From positions 22,327,171 through 22,391,170 of the forward strand of contig OY755047.1 in NCBI GenBank assembly GCA_963576565.1: a stretch of 64,000 nucleotides of DNA, in the 5' to 3' direction. Under the pieces are notes generated by a model. The model did not search any database and was not told the origin of the DNA. It was given only the letters and a program-made list of their open reading frames with translations. Both the position numbers and the translations under genes were made by a program. The DNA is from Aspidapion aeneum (Eukaryota; Arthropoda; Insecta; Coleoptera; Brentidae). Position 1 is the stretch's first letter. Every line of letters starts with the position of its first letter. Of the stretch, positions 1 to 13,100 are shown in pieces.

Positions 1-318
1 CTATTGTTCAAACTAAGGAAAAAAGGGAGATCTACCACCTATACACACATTTATCCTTTTTCCGATTGAATAAGGTGGCAAGTGGTATTATTCTCGACGA
101 AAGTTGTTCTATTGGTCCTTAGTAAGATAAATGTGAGAAACAAATTTGCCATAAAAAATGTCATTAGTATCAAAGTGAAGCACTCATAGCTTACAATGGA
201 AACAATGGCAAATGTAAATTTGCAGACGCAACAGCTGCTGTATGGGTAGACGCTATATTTGTTGTTTGTTGCGGTGTTTTGCGTTTCTCGTGTGAAATTA
301 TAATTTTTTCTGTGAAAA

Positions 319-395
319 ATGGAAAATAATTCACGTAAAACATGTGCAGTTTGTGAAAAAATGACCGGGAAAAGTATGGGAGTCCTATTCTATAG
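319..395 (+). other. Possible first coding exon, THAP-like zinc-finger start
   Basis: From ATG at 319 the plus strand is open for 25 codons with CAVCEKMTGKSMGVLFYR, then TATAG followed by a strong donor GTAAGT at 396. A Cys-x2-Cys near the start followed by an aromatic-Tyr-Arg is how many THAP domains (including P-type transposases) open, usually before Phe-Pro. No second exon was found downstream. It could be a host gene overlapping the ChAT 3' end, a transposon exon, or chance. Confidence 0.25.
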
Positions 396-859
396 GTAAG
401 TACTTGTATTTTTCTTTATAATTTGTTAATAAAGCTAAAGAGTAGTTTATATAATAATATGCCATTAAACACTATTCATGGTATCCACAATAAATCTGCA
501 CAATTGATTTTAGATAAATTGCAATTTTAATCCACAATTTGATAAATTTTCACCCAATCAACTTTATAAAAAAATTATAGACATAACCCTAAATTTATGA
601 CAATTGTCCATGTATGTTCCAAAACCACCAAAACTGACGCATGTGCGGTAACCGAAATCCTCTCTACCCGAAGAACCCGCATAGACCAATCACAATCCTC
701 TAAGGAAGATTGAAGATTTCTCTTTTTTCCATAGTTTCAAAAATAGATACACTCTTTCTGGGGTCTAGGATAATCCTTGACGTAATCTTCAAGTGGCAAA
801 AATCTTTAAAAGGTGTCGAAAGTGGCACAATCAAGTGATCCTAGTTTTACGTGATCAAT
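396..859. other. ChAT 3' flank
   Basis: Probable ChAT 3' UTR and flank on the minus strand. Apart from the possible ATTAAA signal at 531-526 and the donor-like start at 396, I see nothing in it. Confidence 0.4.
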
Positions 860-1109
860 TTAGGTTTTGCCATTTTGAACACTGCTAAGGAGGGCCTGCA
901 TAGAGTTTAAACTCTCTTCCAGACTCTGAGCAAACCTGCTGGCACTGGTGACCTGGGAAGACCAAAATGCTGACAAACAAAAGATGATTTCGTCTTTTTT
1001 CGGGTTGTACGACGCTCCGTAACCGTCTGGTTCCACGGGACCGTAGCCCATGAACGAATCCATGTTGGTGGACACTTGGCTTGTTGAAAGGAGGAACTTC
1101 ATGGCTAAC
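860..1109 (-). CDS. ChAT: ChAT terminal coding exon
   Basis: 250 bp from acceptor CATTTTAG to TAA at 862-860. Encodes [20 protein letters not shown] with the Ser-Thr-Ser motif, then [14 protein letters not shown] and IIFCLSAF. It ends shortly after [18 protein letters not shown], the normal C-terminus. One oddity: Glu in GPVEPDGYG, where Val or Thr is usual. A minus-strand ATTAAA lies at 531-526 as a possible polyadenylation signal. Confidence 0.96.
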
Positions 1110-4100
1110 CTAAAATGAAAAAAGGGGAAGAAAATAAAAATGAAATTGATGCCGGAGATAGATGTAGATTGTATATTACACTAGCAGTCGTCTCGGCTTC
1201 TAAGTCGCTCATTTTGTCTCCTTGCTATTTTTTTGGATGCTAGTTGGCTACCTTCTTGAGGCGATAGAGTACCTCCTTCGATGTACTGGCGTCTCTAACG
1301 AAGTTAGGCAAGGCATCAGGGCTGGATGGGGAACCGTAAACCAGCCTGGGAAAAAATACGCGCCTGGCCAATTCTGTTTACATTTATTTTCTCATAAACC
1401 GAAGATGACAAAGAATGAAGATTTTCCGCAAAGCTTGTTTATTCTAATATTAATTAATATTATATATGGAGAGTCAAATTTGATTAAGATCAATCGTTAC
1501 CATGATGCTTTGTATTTCATTGAAATTGGTTTAGTGGTCTGAGGGTACGGCAGTGCCTCGCCAAGTTCGCGCTGCCGTACCATCTTTTCTTGAAATATTT
1601 CAGCCCATATTTGACCTATTTAGTAGAACTCTACTTCGGAATGAGCTACGAAACTCAAACTTTGCACAGTCGTAAACCTTCATAGAGTTAACAACCCATT
1701 CTAGTTTTATGGACTTCCATAAAGTAATAAAGTAGTTACAAAATTTCAAAAAACGTCGAAATTGCCACTCACTCATCAAATTCTACTGTATTGCCAGACA
1801 TGCTACAAACTGAAATTTGCCAGGCTGATAGAAGTTATGAACAAACCCTTGGAAAAAATCAAAAAACCCAAATTTCTAATTTACTCCCCTCCCCTATACA
1901 TGTAAAATTATGTAAATGTAACATATGCCCACTTCCAGAAGCGCTAAAGAGCTGAGCTTTGGCAGTCTGATAAATATGATAAAACTATGAGAAAAATTTT
2001 AAAAACCCCAAAATTTTACTTTTCTTCCCTCCCCTATAAATGTAAAGTTATGTCAAAGTAAAATTGTCCACTTCCAGGAACACTAGAGAGCTGAGCTTCG
2101 AAAGGCTGATAGGAACTATGATAAAACCATAGGAAAAAATTAAAAAAAACCTCAAAAATTTGAATAAGGTATTGCAAATTTTTTTAACAATATTCTGCAT
2201 ATTTCGTCGTTGATCTTACAAACTGACGTATCTCAAAAAAATGCAGTTTTGAGATATAACCATAATACTACCTTATTTGTGTCATTCTTTCTTCTTACAA
2301 AATGTCGTAACTCAAATGCTATAGGTTTTAAAGCAGTACGATGTTATTTCTTTGTCGTATCTCAAAACATTCATATTTTCGCTCTCAAAAATAGACTTAA
2401 TTCGAGATACTCTTGTTAAAATTACAATAAATGAGTTACGTCAGTTTGTAAGATCAACGACGATTTGACTACTTTAAAACTTGAATATTATCCAAATCCT
2501 TTAAATAAGGAGTGAAATCATAACAAAAATATTTTATGTAAAAAAAGCCAAGTACGCGAAAATGGTATTCCGTGAAAAAAAATTAGATAAAAGTAAAGTC
2601 AAGTTCTCTAATACTAATTTTAAATTGAAAGCTTCTTACTAGTTTGGAAATGCTTTTCTAAACTTTGCTATTTTTATAATAAAAACATGAGAAGCGCAGC
2701 ACTCATCATCAGTTACCTTAATACAAACCGCTATTAAAGATAATACAAAACTTAGAGAATAAATAATTTCATAACTGTGACATTTTTCGTAACGTCACAC
2801 TCCAGCGGCAGGCACGTACCAAATCCCTTCCCGTTTAGTCATGTTTTGCTGCAATGGTAACACTACTGGCCACTCACTCACATGATTTCCACTAGAATGA
2901 ATGCACGACTTGAACGCAGACTTACGAAAGAAGGGGAACAGCTTTTAAGGACACAACCCATATAGTCAGAGAACTTTTGAACTTTCGACCTTTTGTTTAT
3001 TGATCTTTTGTACTTTCAAACTTTTGTAATTTCGACCTTTTGTATTTTCGACCTTTTGTACTTTAGACCTTATTTTTTCGATCTTTTGTACTTTCGACCT
3101 TTTGTACTTTCGACCTTTTATCCGCCGCTCTTTATTACCCACCGAAAACCTAATAAGACACAAAATTGATTAGTTTGGATTGATCTTAAATAATTTCTTT
3201 AAATTAAGAACACCACTGGAGCGGTAAATATAAAATAACTTTTACTTTGTTACAAATCGTTTAAAAGTAAATTTTATTGGCTATGACGAAGTATAGAACA
3301 CATTTTTTGATAAAGAGCTTGGTTTTTAAGAAAATTGAATAAAACGTATGAAAAACATGTTTTTTTTTAATGATTTGTTGAAATCACCCCCATTGACGGA
3401 CGTCGCTGGAGAGTTTGCTATAAGTCAAACCTCACCGAGTTTCACATTTTTCAAAAGGGAATTTCCCTGTCTATAAAAAAGTGTAGAACAAGTTTTTTCA
3501 TGTTAAGCTTAGGTTTTGAGAAAATTAGATAAAACCTGTAATAAAAATGGTTTATTTTCTGTTTTTTCAAAATTAATTTAATTTACGGATGCCCCTGAAG
3601 TTTTATTTATACCGATTTACAGTTCATATCATTATTTTTGAGACAACTTTTTACAATTTTTTTTCGTTGGCCTATGCTATTTGTTATGGTAAACAGCTGA
3701 TAACTGTCAAAAAGTTATCTCAAAAATTATGATATGGAGTATAATCATGTTATACGTCATTTTGAAGGAAATTTACCAAAATGTTATACATGGTTTTCTG
3801 TAGATATTAGTTTTTAAACAAATTAAATAAATCTTGGAAAAAACATAGGTATTTTTCAACTTTTTTTAATTACTTCAATTAACGGACGCCGCTGGAGAGC
3901 TTGTTATTAGTCTACCTTTATTAAGTTATACAACGTTGAAGAGGGAATTTTATTGTCTACAATAAAGTATATTATATTTTTCTCTTAGAAGCTTAGTTTT
4001 TAGGAAAATTTGAAAAAACCTCAAACTTTCAGATTTTGGGGGGTCTGGGGGGGTTTTTGGAGGTTTTTGCAGCCATTTGTTATTATTTTTTAATTATACA

Positions 4101-7100
4101 AATATATATTTTGAATGTACACCTGTGACAATTTGGGATTTCCAGCGGCAATTTAAAATTCCGCCGCCATTTTGGCCGCCATCTTGAATATCTCAGCCCC
4201 TGTCAATATTTCTAGTTGGCAACAGGGATATTCGGATTCAGCGGGGTCAAAATAGGGGGAATTGCCCATTTACCAAAAAGTAATATAAAATGCTTCTAGA
4301 AAGTGGATTTTCTCGAATCTTGCCTGAATTAATAATAGTTGGTTCTGTTTACTAACCTATAGGATGGATGAGTGAAAATTTCTGGTAAATGATGAGCGGC
4401 AGTAGGAGAGGTTTCTTTTGCGGCTTCTCTTAATCCAACGATATGTAGATCAATTCCTCGGCCTAAGAATTAAAGTTAAGGAATAAATACTAGTTATTAT
4501 AGTTATTTATATTCGCATTTTTTTTATTCTAATTTTTACATTTTTTACGAGAAATTTTGAGAAATTAAACATTTAATGCTAGTTTATCCAATAACGCAAT
4601 GGATAATTCACATTTCTAAAAAAAATAACTTTATTTGAATGTAAAAGTTATGAAGTTAGGATTTCGTATTAAGATCGTGGTTAAAAGCTATTATACAATT
4701 TATGCATTAGAGATGTGCCTTAAGAGTTATTGATATGGATTACTCATTGCGTCGTTAGATAAACCGACCTTTACTTCTGATATAGACACAAAATAAGAAC
4801 ATAACTAACCTAGAATATTGTCAACCATTTCTTGAGTCTGAACTTTAGCTGCTTCATTCCATAGAAACAGCTTCTTTTCGTTGCTTACCAGATGAAACGT
4901 AACCTAAAGATCAAAAAATATATAATAAGGATATTATCTTTAACACTTGAGTTTTTATTGAAACAAAATAAGATGAATATTCCAGATTGAAAGCTTAACT
5001 GGTTTCTTCCGAAATCATTGAAGGGTTCTTTTCCTACCATCAGAATTTAGTGCTCTAGCCCATGAGAAATTCAGCCATCACTAGCGTCGCCAAAGAGGAG
5101 GCTCCCCTTCTTAATGTGGCCGGACAGTGGGGAATATCAAAATCTACTGCTCTAGCCCATGAGAAATTCAGCCATCACTAGCGTCGCCAAAGGGGAGGGT
5201 CGCCTTCTCAATATCTCCGGACAGTGGGGAACATTTTGGTGAATTTGGACAAGCGCGGATCTGGGCATAAATCTAGGGGGGGGGGTAATTATCGACGATA
5301 AAATATTTGTGCATAAATTTTTTTTCTAGGGAGGGGGGTAACGTGGTAATTACCCCCCTCCCTAGAAAAAAATTGATGCACAAATATTTTATCGTCGATA
5401 ATTACCCCCCCCCCCTAGATTTATGCCCAGATCCGCGCTTGTCCAAATTCACCAAAATGTTCCTCAAATCCGCGATTGGTCCCCACCATACTGCACCTCG
5501 GTGCTTTTGTTGGTAAACTCTATAGTTTTGAAATATGAATTTTGAAAGTTTAGCCATTTTGGTCTTATGGAATTCCCTACCTTAAAATTCGCTAAATGTA
5601 GTTTTTCCGAATCTTAACTCCACAACCAAATCCTGGTTTTTTCGCATCTCTAAGGCCCCACAATACTGCAACTCGGTGCTTTTGTTGATAAACTGTATAG
5701 TTTTTTAAATATGAATTTTCAAAGTTTGGGCATTTTGGTCTTATGGGATTCCCTACCCTAAAATTCGCTAAATGACGTTTCTCCGAATCTTAACTCAGTG
5801 TGTGGTTTTTTCGCACCTCTATGGCCCCAAAATACTACAACTCGGTGCTTTTGTTGATAAACTGTATAGTTTTTTAAATATGAATTTTCAAAGTTTGGGC
5901 ATTTTGGTCTTATGGGATTCCCTAACTTAAAATTCGCTAAATGACGTTTCTTCAAATCTTAACTCAGGGTGTGGTTTTTTTGCACCTCTACGGCCCCACA
6001 ATTCTGCAACTCGGTGCTTTTGTTGATAAACTGTATAGTTTTTTAAATATGAATTTTCAAGATTTAGCCATTTTGGTCTTATGGAATTCCCTACCTTAAA
6101 ATTCGTTAAATGACGTTTTTCCGAAACTTAACTCAGGGTGTGGTTTTTTCGCATCTCTATGGCCCCACAATACTGCAACTCGGTGCTTTTGTTGATAAAC
6201 TGTATAGTTTTTGAAAAATGAATTTTCAAAGTTTGGGCATTTTGGTTTTATGGGATTCCCTACCCTAAAATTCGCTAAATGACGTTTCTCCGAATCTTAA
6301 TTCAGGATGTGGTTTTTTCGCACCTCTATGGACCCACAATACTGCAGCTCGGTGCTTTTGTTAATAATGAATTTTCAAAGTTTGGGCATTTTGTCTTATG
6401 GGATTCCCTACCCTAAAATTCGGTAAATGACGTTTCTCCGAATCTTAGCTCAGGGTGTGGTTTTTTCGCACCTCTATGGACCCACAATACTGCAGCTTGG
6501 TGCTTTTGTTAATAAAGTGTATAGTATTTTAAATATGAATTTTCAAAGTTTGGGCATTTTGGTCTTATGGGATTCCCTACCCTAAAATTCGCTAAATGAC
6601 GTTTTTCCGAATCTTAATTCAGGGTGTGGTTTTTTCGCATCTCTATGGCCCCACGATATTGCAACTCGGTGTTTTTGTTGATAAACTGTATAGTTTTTGA
6701 AATATGAATTTTCAAAGATTGACCATTTTGGTCTAATGGGGTTGATTCCCAGCAAAATTAAAATTAAAATTTGCCGGTCATAATATCAGACAGAAAGAGG
6801 ACCGATGGAACAAATGTTTTGTTAACTGGAGGCCATGTGAAAATAAAAGATAATGGGGAAAACCCCAAATGAGATTGGCGGATGATTTCAAGAAACATGC
6901 GGGGAGAGTGGAAGATATCGGAGGAGGCCTATGTCCAAAGAAGGATCAACAAAGGCTAAATAGATAGATAGAGAGATAGATTTTCTTCGGGAAATATAAT
7001 AAGGAGTATTATAACTAAAACAAAACCAGAAACTCCCTTAAATAATAAGAAATGCTTTTACCAAATCCCATGGAAGTGTCGTAAATCTTATAAAGGAGAA

Positions 7101-10100
7101 ACGCAACGGCCTCTTTAGGTTAAAGTAAAGAAACATAAAAAAGTACCCAATTAGGGGATATTGAAAAATCAGGTTTAACTGATTGTGCGTGGTCAATTGA
7201 TAACAGGATTAAATGGTTTGAAGCTAAAGTTTTGCATAAGGAGTCGCATTTACGTAAACGAAAGGTTTTTGCAGCTAAAATGCAGATTAAATAAGTTTTT
7301 AGTTAACCAAGCCACTCCTTATGAATAGTTTATTTTACACCTAAAAACGGTTGAAGATACTTACTAACCGAAACGTCATTATTAAAATAAATAAAGAAGT
7401 CCAAATCTTTGTTTCTACTCAATCATTATGTACAAGTTTAAACTAAAAATTATATTTGCCTTATTATAAGACCTTTAAATTCACGAAATTTTAATACTCT
7501 TACTTTAAACCTAGGACCCGCATTTCCTCTAAATGTTTTTACCTTTCTACTCCCTTCTTCCTCTTTAGGTTGAGTCATAGCCTTAACCCATTCCAGAGCT
7601 TCTGGAGAAGCTGCTCTAATGCAGTCCACTCTACCTAACCGGAATCTTCTAATACTGGCACTCTCGTAGGTGGCTGTCAATTTCCCATAGAGCTTGTAGT
7701 AGGCGAGTTGCAATGCTAGCTGAATGAAAACGTCTGGACTGACACTGCAGGATTTAATGAATTCTTTTCCATATCCTAAAAGGAAGTGTGGGTTCTAAGA
7801 ATGTCCATTTTAATTTTAGTATTAATTTTAGGGACATTGTTCATATTATGCACATGGTTCATATTAGGCACCTGGTTCATATTAGGAACATGGTTTACAT
7901 TAGGTACATAATGCATATTGAATACAGTGATTATACAAGGAAGAGTGTCCATATTTCGGACATTATCCATATTAGGCACAGCGTCAATATAAGGAACAAG
8001 GGCGTTATTATCATTTCACTTACCATTAAATCGATAAACCTGGAAATCCAGATCTTTTACTAAATTATCCACCACTTCCGCAGCGTCTTCAATGCGTTTG
8101 AGATCATTGGCTTCCAGCACCCACTCCAGCCTTTCCGGAGGAGGTAAGTGACTTGCTGAAGCATTAGGAACCTAAAAAGATATTTAAGAAACGTGCAAAA
8201 TAAAAATTTAAAAATTCACTTAGAGAGCGCCTTTTCTTTTTCTTACTCAAAGTAAAGACTGATTACCTCTGTGGAACTAGGCAAAGAGTCAGCATGTTTC
8301 CATAGTCCTTCCAGAAAATTAATCACTGCTACACCTTCCGCCATGGAGTGCTCGTAACAGATTCCACATGCGCCATCACCTGAAGAATTGAAAAACACTG
8401 AACTTCTCAACACAATAATCACGAAGAAAAATAACTTTTTACATAACTAGTACTATAAGGATCCCTAAAACGAACCAGCCATATCCAAGGCATTGTAGAT
8501 TACACGAGAAGTCGTATTGGCTACTAAACCGCTCACCACCTGTACCTCCAAGGTATTTTTTGCATGACTCTGCATCTCATTTTCTCATTCCAAGAGTTTG
8601 CAAATCGCTGCCGAAGGAAGCTATTTTCTTTGGAGTAAGTTGGCTTATTTCGTGAGGCGATAGAGTACCTCCTTCGAGAAGAAACTGGCGCTTTTTAAGT
8701 AGTAAGGCAGGGCACTCGCTGAGCACATGTTTAGCTGACTCTGATGTGCCACTGCAGAATCTGCAGTTGTCATCGTTGGCTTTACCTATTGCGTTTAGAT
8801 GGTATTTCAGTGGACAGTGTCCGGTAAGAGTAAGAGTAATTAAGGCCATCAAAGAGTTATACCGCAATAGTAAGGCAAAAGTTAAAATAAAAGCAAAACT
8901 AATCAAAGGCTTTCAAGTAAATGAAGGTCTTCAAGGTTGCTGTATCTCGCCTACACTCTTCAAGATATACTTGGAACAAGTCCTTCAAGTATGGAAAAGA
9001 AAATGCCAAAACATGGGAATTCCGTTGGACGAAACCACCTTGTATACTTTATGTTTCGCCGATGATCAGATAGTAGTGGCTTAGGATTATGACGACCTCG
9101 AATATATGACACGAAAACTAATAGAAGAGTACAATAAGTGGGGACTAGAGGTTAATCTCAATAAGACAGAGTATATGTGTATCGGTAGAATGAAACAGGA
9201 TCTAATCTTAAATACAGGGCAGCGAATTCAGTCCTGCGAAGAGTATAAATCCTTAAGGTAAGGTATAAATAAATATAATATATAATAAATAAATTACAGC
9301 TGACGGAACACTAGACAAAGCTATAAAAGATCGTAACGTACAAGGAAGAAAAGCAATAACTTTATTAAATGGAATAATTTGGGACCAAAGTATATCAAAA
9401 CATAACAAAAAGCTTATATATAACACCATTGTAAAAAGTATTATTACATACGGCTCAGAAGTATGGCCAATCAAGGATAGAACAGAAAAAATGCTTTCCA
9501 CTACGGAGATGGACTATTGGAGAAGAGCAGCAGGGAAATCAAAAAGAGAAAGAGTTACAAATCAAAGAATAAGAGAAATTATGACAGTGGGTGAACGTAC
9601 TTTAGTGGATGATATAAGAACAAAACAACTGGTGTGGTACGGACATGTACAAAAAATGAATGATGAAAGACTACCTAAATAAATACTACAATGGAAACCC
9701 ACTGGCCGAAGAAAACGAGGACGGCCAAGGAGAAGCTGGAGAGAAGGAATAGACTGTGAGATAAGAATAAGAGGCCTAGATGATGAATTATGGGCAAACA
9801 GAAACGAGTGGAGATTGGGTATCGGAAGACATAGAACGTTGTGAAACCGATAAATATATATAGTGTCCGGTAAGTAGTCCGACTACTAACTTTATGTTGT
9901 TCCTCATCATTTCTAGAAGCTGTTTAGACTTTCTTGCTGATATGGTTATAAACCGTTTTGATTGTCTTTTTCTCGGTGTTTGTCTCCATGGCGACACCAA
10001 CTTATTCATTTTCCATTAATATAGTTCCTTTATGTAGTGGGATTTCATTAGTCCACTAAAGGGCTCTGGTTCGCAATTTTGTCGTCCCTTTCTTTGCAAG

Positions 10101-13100
10101 ACTGTCCATTTCTTCATTTCTTTAAATGCCCTGATGTCCTGGTACCCACAAGAGTGTGAATTTGTTATATTGAGCTAGTAATTTACGGGTCTGTTTACAC
10201 TCCCACACTAGCTTTAACACACACTTACAATCCTTTATGGTTGCTTCAATATCAAAATTGATAAGCGTGTGAAATTTGGACCTGTTAAGCCCAAACCGGC
10301 TTCTTCCGCTCGCTTGGATCCGTCTATATACCAGACCGAGCCGTTCCTTGCCTGTAATAGTTCCTTAATGGTCCATGATTGGCGGGTCTTTATTACCATT
10401 TCAAATGAAAGGTTTGTGCTCAACAAGACTGTCATATGATACGTTGATTTGTTAATGATGTCTAGCTTTATCACTTCTAGTATGCTGTATCCAATTCATA
10501 TTGCTATATTGCTGCCCTCCATGTTCGCGAGTCAGCGAAGTCATAAAGGGTTGTGAGGAAATCAAATGCTCACAGTATAAACTAAAACTAGTATGGTCTT
10601 ATCTAGACTAGAGAATAGAGAGAATTTTCAGAGTTTTAAAGGTACCCAGATGAAAACTAACCTGAGATAATAAGTTGCAAAGTCTTATCAAACCATCTAT
10701 TAGACGAATTGCACGCGGAACCACCTCCGTGAATCATCTGCTGAGCAAGGTTGCTTTCGTCTCTGGAACCTATATAACAAGATACTCAATGATTCATGTT
10801 TTTCGTAAGTATGTACCAACGATAACATTTACTGACTTTACTACCAAATAAAACTACAATCGAACTTTTCTTTATCTCGAAGTATTTTGCAGGACATTTT
10901 CCTTAATTTTCATGTACTTTGACCTCTAAAACTCGAACTTTCTATAACTCGACCTTCTTTGAATGTCCGTCCAAGGTCAAGTTATAGAAGCTTCACTGTA
11001 TTTAATTTATTTGCGCACCGCTTCTATCATGAGCAATTCGAATTTGCAAATTTGCACAACGGAAGACACAAAAAATGCTTTCCTTTATTTGTTATGTCTC
11101 CTATTAAAAACCAGTGTCTGCTTAATAAAATAAGGAAGCAAATGAGTATTTCCTTATTATGATATATAATCTGAAATAACACAGCAGATCAGAATGAGAA
11201 AAAGTAGACTATATATAGTCTAAATTATACGCATTTGCAATGACGTCACCAGGTGAGAAAAAAACGTATGGCGTAGATATTTTTTTATATTTACTATCGT
11301 TTTTGGGCTCAATTTTGTTGCATCTGTGGCTCACTGTATCACATTCTCAAATTGAAGTGCGATTCCATTTCGGACTTGTTCCCTTTCCAGTTGAAAAAAG
11401 CCAATATATTTAAAATTATCATCTGCGATTGTTCATTATACCTATTATATTTGTTTCTCGGCATTTTACAACTTTTTAAAATAATTTCCGAGAAGTTGAC
11501 AAACTCCTGTTTTTGATTAGCAGTGACGGATACTTCACATAACCAATTACCTACCTATTTAAAAAATGAATTAATCATAGACACTAATTTTTTTAAAAAG
11601 TTTAGTGTCACCGCTGTTTATAATATACTAAACAAAGATAAACAAAAATGACGTCATTACAAATGCGTATAATTTGGACTATACGCACCTGCTATATGCC
11701 CCTGTCCCCCTCTAGGTAACCTGCAGTTAAAGTTGGCACCCAATGGTTCGTCAAGGCAAACCACCATAAGACTTCGGGTAATCAAATCCAAATTTCTGGC
11801 GTTTTTGTCGTCTTTCATCAAATCTTCTCGTGCTTCAGCCCACAGAGATCTTTTCCACCCTGCCAAAATATATACATTGAAATCTTAATTAATTTGGAAG
11901 CTAGTTACTGCTTAAATTTTGTAAATCTACACCTTCATCGAAAATACAAACCTGTTAATATTCCAACTGGCTTAATATTGGACAAAATAGGAGCATCATC
12001 CAAAATGTACAACAGCTGTGCGCAGATCTCATCCTCCGATAATCTTCCCCTATCACCTGTTAAAATAAAGAACCTCGTAAAATAGTCTTGTTCTTCTTCT
12101 CTCTCTAGTTATACCCACCAATCATCGCAATTTGTTGCTTAAAAGTTAAGTGTTTGTCAATTGTTTATGCCTCGTTTACCCATTTTTGTATTTTATATGT
12201 GTCTTATGTTTACTTCTTCTTAAATTAAAGAGATAGATATATAATATTAACTTTAAATTTGTGCCTATATCAAGGGTAAATGAGGCTTAAGTGTATTTTT
12301 GACATCGTTTCTATGTATTGTATTCTTACAACAAAATTTCTATAATATACCTGCAATAACAGGAACACAATACATCTGACTTCTGCAAGTAACAATCACA
12401 TGTTCCGTTGAAAAATCATCATCCTTGTTATATTTGCAGGTATACTGAGAGTCTTTTGTTTTTCCCGGTATTCTGCAACATCCCAGTATTCTGTAATACT
12501 GAGCCATACATAGTGGTTGTCCTGGTTCTCTGCTTGTAGCTCGTTCAATGGGTAGACCTCTAAAAATCAATTTACTTATTATAGAAAAGGGATAGTTTGT
12601 TCAAATGGATTCGCTCGTTTAGTATTTGTATTGGCTGATTATATATACATAATATTCCAATACCCACGGTAACTGCCCATTCATGATGCAAACATGAGGG
12701 CCTTGGGGTCTTTAAGCATAAAATACCTGATTGGTTGCTTTCAAAGACCTATGCATATTATTTCCATATAGTACATATTATTGCAATACCTACGGTAGCT
12801 TACGATGCAGAATGCAAACATATTTGAAATAGCAATATCAATCGGTATAAGTCTATCCTTTTTGCGGTCCTTGAGATAAAATGTCCTGATTGGTTATACT
12901 TTTACGCATGAATATTATTTTATTCTTGTATTCGTTACGCTAAATCATCGGCGTACAGTTGATAAAAACTAACAGGGAGTATTGGAATATTACGTATATG
13001 GCTGATTATGATTATCTTGAAAGTATACTGCTGAAAAATCTAAAGGTGTTTCAGTTAAAAATTTATAAAAATGTCCAGCCTATAGACGCACCTTCTATTC

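Noticed and set aside
2966..3163. Lys/Val-rich 65-residue frame, minus strand
   Set aside because: Product of the 16-bp minisatellite.
5490..6760. Hammerhead motif inside the 169-bp satellite (minus strand CTGAGTTAAG...GAGAAACGTC)
   Set aside because: It has CTGA and GAAACGTC in order, but the CTGANGA core and a stem II cannot be formed.
7776..8063. Open frames on both strands (Met/His/Asn-rich) as short proteins
   Set aside because: They are read-through of an 18-bp minisatellite inside a ChAT intron.
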